Both the position numbers and the translations under genes were made by a program. From contig URYY01000127.1 in the NCBI GenBank assembly GCA_900552245.1, positions 1 to 5,852 of the forward strand: a stretch of DNA of 5,852 nt. Reading direction: 5' to 3'. The notes under the pieces are model-generated. The model had not been told where the DNA came from. It ran no database searches and saw only the letters and a program-made list of their open reading frames with translations. The DNA comes from an uncultured Opitutales bacterium (GTDB taxonomy: Bacteria > Verrucomicrobiota > Verrucomicrobiia > Opitutales > Intestinicryptomonadaceae). Below are positions 1-5,154 of the stretch, one piece after another; within the stretch, counting starts at the first letter, position 1, and each line of letters starts with the position of its first letter.

Positions 1-438
1 AAAACGTCGCACTTAAAGCCGAATAGGGCGGCGACGGTGGCGGTTGCAACGCCGTGCATACCCGCTCCCGTCTCGGCTATCAGTCGAGTCTTGCCCATTC
101 GCTTTGCAAGCAGAGCTTGCCCCAGCGCGTTATTTATCTTGTGGGCCCCCGTGTGGTTTAAATCCTCCCGCTTGAGGTAGATCTGGCAGCCCCCCATGAG
201 CTTGGATTTTAGCGCCGCCGCAGTAGTCGGAAAGTCTTTTGGCGTAGTACAGCGGCGAGGGTCTGCCCACGTAATTTTTTAATAGGTAGTCGTATTCTTT
301 ATTGAAATCTTCGCTCTCGCAATTTTCGTAGAACACGCGTTCCAATTCGTGAAGCGCGGGCATCAAAGTTTCGGCAACATAGGTCCCGCCGTAAATTCCG
401 TAGCGCCCGCTTGTGTTTATTTTTTTTGTCTTTTCCAT
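1..438 (-). pseudogene. trpB: Tryptophan synthase beta subunit (TrpB), 5' part, frame-disrupted and cut by the window edge
   Basis: TrpB condenses indole with serine using PLP and works with TrpA. The probable start is ATG at 438-436 (MEKTKKINTSGRYGIYGG). GRYGIYGGTYVAETLMPAL, LLKNYVGRPSPLYYAKRLS and GGAKI follow in frame to position 205. The family then continues with YLKREDLNHTGAHK, which is present but one frame over, starting at 179. It carries the PLP lysine in GAHK and then NALGQALLAKRMGK and AETGAGMHGVATATVAALFGFKCDV, intact to base 1. About 25 extra bases at 204-180 (22 unique plus a repeated ATC) explain the shift. Nothing else in the visible part is damaged, so the lesion is recent, compensated, or artefactual. 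Removing one G from the six-G run at 190-195 would restore the frame with eight extra residues. An ATG at 197-195 is in the downstream frame and could start a separate fragment. It is called a pseudogene only because of the shift. Confidence 0.75.
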
Positions 439-1035
439 AAATGATTTTATCTTTGAAAGTGATTTTTGATATTTGGGAGATTCCAGCGAGGAGTTTGCGT
501 CTAGAGCGTAGGGCCCAACTTGGGCGTAGGCCCTTAGGGCGTTTTCATCGCTTATGCCACCCGCTAAAATTACTTTTCTTTCTCTCGCAAGCCTCTCTGC
601 AAGCTTCCAGTTTGAAAGGCTGTTTGTGCCGCCTAGCTTGCCATTTGAACTTGCGTCAACTAAGAGAGCGTCTGCCGGGAATTTTAGAGCGTCTTTTAGG
701 TCGCCTTCCGAATTTAGCCAGACTGCCTCCCAAATTTGAGCCTTAGCTTTTTTTGCAAGCTCCAGCGCAAATTCCGCGTCTTCTCTTCCGTGAAGTTGAA
801 TTGCAAAAAGACCTAGCTTTTCTGAAATTTCCAAAATAAATTCAAGCGGTTGATTTTGAAATACGCCCACTAATTTTACTTTGCCCTTCAGGTTTTTTGC
901 AATTTTTTCGGCCTCCTTAAATTCGATTTTTCGCGGCGAGTTCTCTGCAAATATAAGCCCTGCAAAGTCCGCGCCGCAATCGGCTGCGCACTGAGCCTGC
1001 TTAAGATTTTTAAGTCCGCAAATTTTTATCTTCAT
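130..1035 (-). CDS. trpF: Phosphoribosylanthranilate isomerase (TrpF) continuing in frame into the N-terminal part of TrpB; ends at a premature stop
   Basis: Residues 1-199 are a complete TrpF, a (beta/alpha)8 barrel converting phosphoribosylanthranilate to CdRP, the fourth step of tryptophan synthesis. Visible motifs are KICGL at the N terminus (Cys6, the family's general base), AGLIFAENSPRKI, VGVFQNQ, IQLHGREDA, LLVDAS (Asp127, likely general acid), GKLGGT, ILAGGIS and the phosphate-binding-like DANSSLES near 179-186. The TrpF domain normally ends soon after a motif like KIKSF (195-199), about 200 residues, and here it does. No stop follows: codon 200 is an ATG opening the conserved TrpB N terminus. 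The last 23 residues before the TAA at 130-132 are out-of-frame and match nothing known. The start ATG overlaps the trpC stop as ATGA, with GGGA five bases upstream. TrpF identity is near certain. Whether the cell makes one fused chain, two chains, or a chain truncated inside TrpB cannot be settled here. Confidence 0.93.
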   Translation of the reverse strand: MKIKICGLKNLKQAQCAADCGADFAGLIFAENSPRKIEFKEAEKIAKNLKGKVKLVGVFQNQPLEFILEISEKLGLFAIQLHGREDAEFALELAKKAKAQIWEAVWLNSEGDLKDALKFPADALLVDASSNGKLGGTNSLSNWKLAERLARERKVILAGGISDENALRAYAQVGPYALDANSSLESPKYQKSLSKIKSFMEKTKKINTSGRYGIYGGTYVAETLMPALHELERVFYENCESEDFNKEYDYLLKNYVGRPSPLYYAKRLSDYCGGAKIQAHGGLPDLPQAGGFKPHGGPQDK

Positions 1036-1826
1036 AGATTTCCCAGCAATCTTTTCAATTCTTCAGCGGGATTGTTTTTTGACATAAGCGTAGTTCCAAC
1101 GAGAGCCGCCCTCGCTCCCACCTCTTGGGCTTCAACTAAGTCTGCATGCGTCAAAATCCCGCTTTCGGCAACCGCTATTGCGGAGCTTGGAATTTTTGAA
1201 ATTAGGCTCTTAAAGAGCTCCGTATCTATCTTAAGCGTCTTTAAATTTCTCGAATTTACGCCTACGATTTTTGCGCCGACCTCCACCGCCGTTTCCAATT
1301 CAACCTCCGAGTGAGTCTCAAACAAAACGTCCAATCTCAGGCTTTCCGCAAAATCAAAGAGCTCCTTTAGGCGCGGCTTATCGAGCATTGCTGCTATGAG
1401 CAAGACCGCGCTTGCTCCGTTTGCCTTGGCTTCCAGAATTTGGTATTCGGAAAATATGAAGTCTTTGCAAAGAAGGGGCTTTGCAGTCGCCTTGCTTGCT
1501 ATATTTAAATTTTCGATTGAGCCTAAAAAGAAATCTTCCTCCGCGAGCACCGACAGCGCGCTTGCGCCAGTCTTTGAAAGGCTCTCGGCAAGCTCGCGCA
1601 CCTTGAAGTCGGGGCGGATTAAGCCTAGAGAGGGCGAGGCCTTTTTTAGTTCCGCTATTATTGCCGCAGAAGCTCCCTTTGAACCCTCGTTTAGAGCGTC
1701 AAAAAACGATGCCCGCAGCTCTGCGCTATCTGCGAGTTTAAGCATTTTAGAAAGCGGAATTTTCCGCATTCTTTCGGCAACTCTGAGTCGCTTTCTCTCA
1801 AAAATTTTGTCGAGTACGTTTGCCAT
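1032..1826 (-). CDS. trpC: Indole-3-glycerol phosphate synthase (TrpC)
   Basis: This 264-residue single-domain enzyme closes the indole ring, converting CdRP to indole-3-glycerol phosphate (step five). Family motifs are in order: IAELKKASPSLGLI (57-70, with Glu59 and Lys61), ALSVLAEEDFFLGS (90-103), LLCKDF (118-123, Lys121 likely the general acid), YQILEAKANGASAVLLI (128-143), LFETH (168-172, Glu170 likely general base), VGVNSRNLKT (188-197), AESGI (220-224) and ALVGTTLM (241-248). The length is usual for a stand-alone TrpC, so there is no TrpC-TrpF fusion of the E. coli type. The ATG shares one base with the trpD stop (TAATG) and has no clear Shine-Dalgarno sequence, which suggests translational coupling. 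The 3' end overlaps trpF by four bases. Active-site positions are assigned by analogy with characterised family members. No damage is seen. Confidence 0.97.
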   Translation of the reverse strand: MANVLDKIFERKRLRVAERMRKIPLSKMLKLADSAELRASFFDALNEGSKGASAAIIAELKKASPSLGLIRPDFKVRELAESLSKTGASALSVLAEEDFFLGSIENLNIASKATAKPLLCKDFIFSEYQILEAKANGASAVLLIAAMLDKPRLKELFDFAESLRLDVLFETHSEVELETAVEVGAKIVGVNSRNLKTLKIDTELFKSLISKIPSSAIAVAESGILTHADLVEAQEVGARAALVGTTLMSKNNPAEELKRLLGNL

Positions 1827-2845
1827 TATTGATTTGAAAATTTTATCAAGGTTTCCAATTTATCGAGAGCCTTGCCCGATTCAAGCGATTCCTTTGCAAG
1901 CTCAAAAGCCGCCTTGAAGTCGTCGGCAAGTCCAGCAGAAATTATCGCGGCTGCAGAATTTAAAAGGCAGATGTCGCGGGCGCAGCTCTTGTTTTCGTTT
2001 CTCAGAATCCCCAGAGTTTTTTTCGCGTTTTGCTCTATCGTGCCGCCCTCCAATTCCTCGAAGGAATCGACTTCGCCAACTATGTATTCGGGTCTAAATT
2101 CGTAGGTCTTAATTGTTCCGTTTCTAAGCTCGCTTATGCGGGTTTGTCCGCGCAGGGTAATTTCGTCCATGCCGTCGCTGCCGTGGACGATTAACGCACG
2201 CTTGGAGCCCAAGTCCCGCAATACGTTTGCAAATAGCTCAGTTAGATTTGAACTGAAAACTCCGACGACTTGCCCCAGCGCCCCCGCCGGATTTACGAGG
2301 GGTCCAAGCATGTTAAATATAGTTCTAAATTTTAAAAGCCTTCTTAAGGGCATTGCGTACTTCCATGCCGGGTGCATCTTTTGCGCGAATAAAAAGGCAA
2401 TACCGTGCTCCAGAAGGCAGTGTTCCATAACTTCGGCAGGCGCATCTATATTTACTCCTAAGGCCGCCAAGACGTCGGCAGATCCGCATTTGCTGGACAC
2501 TGCCTTGCCGCCGTGCTTTGCAACCGTAGCTCCGGCTCCGGCTGCGATAAATGCGCTTGTGGTTGAAATATTGAACGTATTTAGACCGTCGCCTCCGGTT
2601 CCGCAAGTGTCAATGGCGTAGCGCCCGCCGGCGTTTATAAAGTGGGCGCGCTTTCTTAGTATTGAAACTGCACCCACCAATTCCTGCGGGCTTACGCCTT
2701 TCATCTTTAGCGCCACCAAAAACGCGGCGATAACTGCTTCGGGAACTTCGCCGGACATTATCTCGTCGAAGACTTCGGCACATTCCTCGCGGCTTAAGTC
2801 CTCCTTGAGCTCGCTAATTTTTTTTGTAGCATCAAGCGTTTTCAT
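1826..2845 (-). CDS. trpD: Anthranilate phosphoribosyltransferase (TrpD)
   Basis: This 339-residue enzyme transfers phosphoribose from PRPP to anthranilate (second step). It is the stand-alone form, because the glutamine amidotransferase is a separate gene just upstream. Motifs seen are the alpha-helical N-terminal domain (about 1-70), the PRPP pyrophosphate loop DTCGTGGDGLNTFNIST (79-95), KHGGKAVSSKCGSADVLAALG (110-130; many homologues have KHGNRAVSS, so the GGK is a small variation), HPAWKYAMPLRRLLKFRTIFNMLGPLVNPA (158-187, anthranilate-binding region) and HGSDGMDEI (221-229, the metal-binding Asp-Glu). The ATG lies 13 nt after the trpG stop. The bases before it (AACCCCT) offer no Shine-Dalgarno sequence, so expression probably depends on coupling within the operon. 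The reading frame is intact. Confidence 0.97.
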   Translation of the reverse strand: MKTLDATKKISELKEDLSREECAEVFDEIMSGEVPEAVIAAFLVALKMKGVSPQELVGAVSILRKRAHFINAGGRYAIDTCGTGGDGLNTFNISTTSAFIAAGAGATVAKHGGKAVSSKCGSADVLAALGVNIDAPAEVMEHCLLEHGIAFLFAQKMHPAWKYAMPLRRLLKFRTIFNMLGPLVNPAGALGQVVGVFSSNLTELFANVLRDLGSKRALIVHGSDGMDEITLRGQTRISELRNGTIKTYEFRPEYIVGEVDSFEELEGGTIEQNAKKTLGILRNENKSCARDICLLNSAAAIISAGLADDFKAAFELAKESLESGKALDKLETLIKFSNQ

Positions 2846-2858
2846 AGGGGTTCAAATT

Positions 2859-3428
2859 TTAGAGTTGATCGAGAAAGTTCTTTAGCAGGCGCTTACCCGA
2901 ATGTGTGAGTATCGATTCTGGGTGGAACTGCACTCCCTCAAGTTTGAACGATTTGTGCTTTACTGCCATAATCTCGCCGTCATCGACGGTTTCAGCAGTT
3001 ATTTCAAGCTCGGCAGGCAGTGTCGCTCTGTCCGCCGCCAAAGAGTGGTAGCGCACGACTTCAAGCGGATTCGGCAGCCCTTCAAAAACTCCCTTTGAAT
3101 TGTGGCTTATTTCGGACACCTTGCCGTGCATTATTTTCTTTGCTCTTACAATCTTTCCGCCCAATGCATAAACTATTGACTGCATTCCAAGGCACACTCC
3201 AAAAATCGGGATTTTCCCGGCGTACTTCTTTATGAAATCCACGCAGATTCCGGCGTTTTCAGGAGAGCTTGGACCGGGCGATAGCACGACGGCCTCGGGG
3301 TTTAGCGCCGCTATTTGTTCGCAAGTTAACTCGTCGTTTCTGACAACCTTTACGTCAGAAGAGAGAGTCTGAAAGTAGTGGACTAGGTTGTATGAAAAAG
3401 AATCGTAGTTATCTATTAAAACTATCAT
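2859..3428 (-). CDS. trpG: Anthranilate synthase glutamine amidotransferase component (TrpG)
   Basis: This 189-residue class I glutamine amidotransferase supplies ammonia to TrpE. It opens with the typical LIDNYDSFSYNLVHYF. It has the oxyanion-loop region SPGPSSPENAG (50-60), the nucleophile elbow FGVCLGMQ with Cys79, YHSL (127-130), and VQFHPES with His169 and Glu171 completing the triad. The residue after the elbow glycine is Met, where TrpG/PabA proteins usually have His (GHQ); Met is common in other class I amidotransferases. In some bacteria one such subunit serves both TrpE and PabB. Adjacency to trpE argues for the tryptophan role, but dual use cannot be excluded. It lies 16 nt after trpE and 13 nt before trpD, with a recognisable Shine-Dalgarno sequence. 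Confidence 0.95.
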   Translation of the reverse strand: MIVLIDNYDSFSYNLVHYFQTLSSDVKVVRNDELTCEQIAALNPEAVVLSPGPSSPENAGICVDFIKKYAGKIPIFGVCLGMQSIVYALGGKIVRAKKIMHGKVSEISHNSKGVFEGLPNPLEVVRYHSLAADRATLPAELEITAETVDDGEIMAVKHKSFKLEGVQFHPESILTHSGKRLLKNFLDQL

Positions 3429-3436
3429 ATAAAAAA

Positions 3437-3441
3437 CTCCC
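3437..3441 (-). promoter_or_regulatory. Ribosome binding site of trpG
   Basis: On the minus strand GGGAG lies eight bases before the trpG ATG, in the 16-nt gap after the trpE stop. It is the clearest Shine-Dalgarno sequence in the operon; trpD, trpC, trpE and the internal trpB start lack one this good. It supports the chosen trpG start. Confidence 0.7.
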
Positions 3442-3444
3442 AGC

Positions 3445-4929
3445 TTATATTGAATCGGTATCTAGTTCTATCTTGCTTGCGGCTTCAATCGCCTTTGCTA
3501 CGGCTCCAGACTTTGCGCGAGTTTCCTCGTATTCCATTTCCGGATCTGAATCGTAAACTATGCCGCCGCCGGCGCGTACCGAAAGTTTGCCGGCGCGTAT
3601 TTGTAATGTGCGTATTGTTATTGCCATGTCCATGGCGCCTCCATATGCAATGTAGCCCGCCGAACCGCCGTAGGGGCCGCGTCTGGTGGTCTCAAGTTCG
3701 TTTATGATTTGCATTGCCCTAACTTTTGGCGCGCCCGAGAGAGTTCCAGCCGGGAAAGTTGCCTTGAGCGCGTCAAATGCGTCAACGCCCTTCTTTACCT
3801 CGCCAGTTATGTGCGATACCAGATGCATCACATGCGAGTAGCGCTGAATATTCATAAATTCGTTGACCTGCACGCTGCCGGGCTCGCAGAATCTTGAAAT
3901 ATCGTTTCTGCCAAGATCGACTAGCATCAGGTGCTCGGCGCGCTCCTTGGGGTTTGAGAGCAGCCTGTCCGCTAGCTCCATATCTTCGCGCTGGGTCTTG
4001 CCGCGCTTTGAAGTTCCGGCAATCGGGCTTACGTAGGCCTTGCCATGCGAGAACCTAACTAGCGTTTCGGGCGAGGAGCCCACTAGGCAGTTATCGCCGC
4101 TTTTTAGGCAGAACATGTAGGGCGAGGGATTTATAAACCTAAGCGCCCTGTATGCCGAAAGCACATCGACTTTAGCATCGCTTTCAAACTCTTGCGAGAG
4201 CACGACCTGTATGATTTCGCCGCTTCTTACGTATTCCTTGGCGGTTTCCACCATGTTCAGGTAGTCGTCTTTGGGCATGTTTGACTTCATCTTTATGCGC
4301 AGATTTTCGGGGCTTTTCTTGAGCTCTTTGCGCGGGCTGCGGTAAATTTCCATAAGCTTTTTTACGCGCGCTACAGCATCGTCGTAGGCGGCGTCGGGAT
4401 TGTCGAATTCGTCTATGTTAGCGCAGGCTAAAAACTTTACCGTGTGGCGGAAATTATCGAATATTATGATGTCGTCGTATATCCCCAAATAGGCGTCGTC
4501 CCAGAGGGCCTGGGTCTTGGGGGCGGGCAGGCGCTCAAATAAATTTACGCACTCGTAGCCGAAGTAGCCGACTGCGCCGCCCACAAATTCGGGAAGCTCC
4601 TCCGACTTTGCTATTTTCCTAGAATTTAGGTAGCCTCTCAAGCTCTCTAGCGGATTTTTATCAAGCACCTCAACTTTGCCGCTTTCAAACTTTAACTCCG
4701 ACTTTCCGTCGCGCAACCTAAAGATCGCCTTTGGCTTAAAGCCAATGAAGCTGAATCTGCCCCAGTTTTCCACGCTCTCGGCGCTCTCTAGAAGAAAGGC
4801 GTTTGGCATATCGACAACCTTTGCAAATGTCGATACGGGCGTTTCCATGTCGGCTAAAAGTTCCCCAAAGACGCAAACCACATTTGCATCTTTAGCGAGT
4901 TTTATGAATTCTGATTTTGTCGGTTTCAT
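3445..4929 (-). CDS. trpE: Anthranilate synthase component I (TrpE)
   Basis: This 494-residue enzyme makes anthranilate from chorismate with ammonia from TrpG, the committed step. The N-terminal domain carries FLLES (45-49), the element that binds feedback tryptophan in characterised TrpE, and RFSFIGF (58-64). The chorismate-binding domain shows INPSPYMFCLK (266-276), VGSSPETLVRF (283-293), SPIAGTSKRG (301-310), EHLMLVDLGRND (332-343), TFPAGTLSGAPKVRAM (391-406), RGPYGGSAGYI (417-427) and RAGGGIVYDSDPE (452-464). These separate it from PabB or isochorismate synthase with good confidence, helped by operon context. The frame is open back to a GTG at 4962, but that start would lie inside the terminator hairpin of the leader. 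The ATG at 4929-4927 (MKPTKSEFIKLAKD) fits the family N terminus and sits 11 bases after the U-tract. It has no strong Shine-Dalgarno sequence. Likely controlled by attenuation and by feedback inhibition. Confidence 0.97.
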   Translation of the reverse strand: MKPTKSEFIKLAKDANVVCVFGELLADMETPVSTFAKVVDMPNAFLLESAESVENWGRFSFIGFKPKAIFRLRDGKSELKFESGKVEVLDKNPLESLRGYLNSRKIAKSEELPEFVGGAVGYFGYECVNLFERLPAPKTQALWDDAYLGIYDDIIIFDNFRHTVKFLACANIDEFDNPDAAYDDAVARVKKLMEIYRSPRKELKKSPENLRIKMKSNMPKDDYLNMVETAKEYVRSGEIIQVVLSQEFESDAKVDVLSAYRALRFINPSPYMFCLKSGDNCLVGSSPETLVRFSHGKAYVSPIAGTSKRGKTQREDMELADRLLSNPKERAEHLMLVDLGRNDISRFCEPGSVQVNEFMNIQRYSHVMHLVSHITGEVKKGVDAFDALKATFPAGTLSGAPKVRAMQIINELETTRRGPYGGSAGYIAYGGAMDMAITIRTLQIRAGKLSVRAGGGIVYDSDPEMEYEETRAKSGAVAKAIEAASKIELDTDSI

Positions 4930-4940
4930 GTCTTGGACGC

Positions 4941-4973
4941 AAAAAAAAGGCGACCCAAACACAAAAGGCCGCC
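4941..4973 (-). terminator. Intrinsic terminator (attenuator) upstream of trpE
   Basis: On the minus strand GGCGGCC (4973-4967) pairs with GGTCGCC (4955-4949), seven bp with one G-U, around an 11-base T-rich loop. Eight T (4948-4941) follow directly. A GC-rich stem plus U8 placed between the leader peptide and trpE is a typical attenuator. The trpE ATG starts 11 bases after the T-run, so transcripts that terminate here exclude the whole operon. Confidence 0.88.
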
Positions 4974-5009
4974 GTAAAGTTTAGTATGCTTTAAACTCTA
5001 TGCGACCTC
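4965..5009 (-). promoter_or_regulatory. Antiterminator hairpin of the trp leader
   Basis: In the minus-strand RNA, GAGGUCGC (5009-5002) can pair with GCGGCCUU (4972-4965) over eight bp with two G-U pairs. After a 1x2 internal loop, UAGAGUUUA (5000-4992) pairs with UAAACUUUA (4983-4975) over nine bp with one G-U, closing an eight-base loop. The structure uses up the 5' arm of the terminator, so the two folds exclude each other. Its 5' arm carries the same GGTCGC as the terminator's 3' arm. The leader-peptide UAG lies in the stem. Pairing was done by hand, without energies. Confidence 0.8.
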
Positions 5010-5033
5010 GTGATTGAACCACCAATTAAACAT
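4998..5033 (-). CDS. trpL: trp operon leader peptide MFNWWFNHEVA, with tandem Trp codons
   Basis: Twelve codons on the minus strand read ATG TTT AAT TGG TGG TTC AAT CAC GAG GTC GCA TAG. Two adjacent Trp codons (5024-5019) in an 11-residue ORF, about 70 bases upstream of trpE and followed by a terminator, are the hallmark of a ribosome-sensed tryptophan attenuator. Trp is a rare residue, so a chance WW in this exact place is unlikely. A ribosome stalled at the Trp codons would leave the antiterminator (from 5009 downward) largely free. A ribosome reaching the TAG at 5000-4998 would sit on its 5' arm and allow the terminator. The upstream AAAG is only a weak Shine-Dalgarno match. The peptide itself probably has no function beyond being translated. 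Confidence 0.88.
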   Translation of the reverse strand: MFNWWFNHEVA

Positions 5034-5060
5034 TGCTTTATGTATTTAAAATAGAATATC

Positions 5061-5076
5061 CGACACTTACTTGTCG
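5061..5076. repeat. Short inverted repeat CGACA-N6-TGTCG in the trp promoter region
   Basis: Perfect five-bp arms flank a six-base centre (CGACACTTACTTGTCG on the plus strand). It lies between the TTGACA candidate and the leader peptide, where an operator would overlap a -10 or the start site. It could be a repressor site or a chance palindrome. It does not resemble the E. coli TrpR operator. Confidence 0.35.
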
Positions 5077-5088
5077 TCTTTTGGAAGG

Positions 5089-5117
5089 TTGTCAAGAATT
5101 TTTTTAAAAATTTTAGT
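5089..5117 (+). promoter_or_regulatory. Candidate promoter of the divergent exonuclease gene
   Basis: TTGTCA (5089-5094, five of six to consensus), a 17-bp spacer and TTTAGT (5112-5117, four of six) would start transcription near 5124, about 30 bases before the ATG at 5155. The -35 occupies the same bases as the minus-strand TTGACA candidate of the trp promoter. Prediction is by eye only. Confidence 0.4.
5090..5095 (-). promoter_or_regulatory. Candidate -35 element (TTGACA) of the trp operon promoter
   Basis: A perfect TTGACA lies on the minus strand about 57 bases upstream of the leader-peptide ATG, with an AT-rich block directly upstream (5097-5125) that could act as an UP element. At 16-18 bp spacing the sequence (AAGTAA region) is a poor -10. 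Better -10-like hexamers, TATTCT (5058-5053) and TATTTT (5053-5048), lie too far for this -35. ACGACA (5077-5072), 18 bp before TATTTT, is an alternative pairing. A promoter must lie between 5034 and about 5130, but its exact position is not resolved. Confidence 0.4.
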
Positions 5118-5134
5118 TTGCAAATTTGACAAAC
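5116..5134. repeat. Imperfect palindrome GTTTG-N9-CAAAC upstream of the exonuclease gene
   Basis: Arms GTTTG and CAAAC flank an AAATTT-containing centre. It includes one half (TTGACAA, 5126-5132) of a wider inverted repeat whose other half is TTGTCAA at 5089-5095. It lies around the predicted start of the plus-strand transcript. It could be an operator, but the region is AT-rich and such symmetry can arise by chance. Confidence 0.3.
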
Positions 5135-5154
5135 ACTGCTAGCTTTAGCCGCCA

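Noticed and set aside
1396..1917. 173-codon plus-strand ORF
   Set aside because: It is antisense to trpC and the trpD end, with low-complexity Ala/Ser composition and no family motif.
2136..2621. 161-codon plus-strand ORF
   Set aside because: It is antisense to conserved trpD codons; the sense strand carries all the TrpD motifs.
4930..4962. GTG at 4962 as the trpE start, adding 11 residues
   Set aside because: The added codons are the terminator's loop, 3' arm and T-run (giving FGSPFF...), and the family N terminus fits the ATG at 4929.
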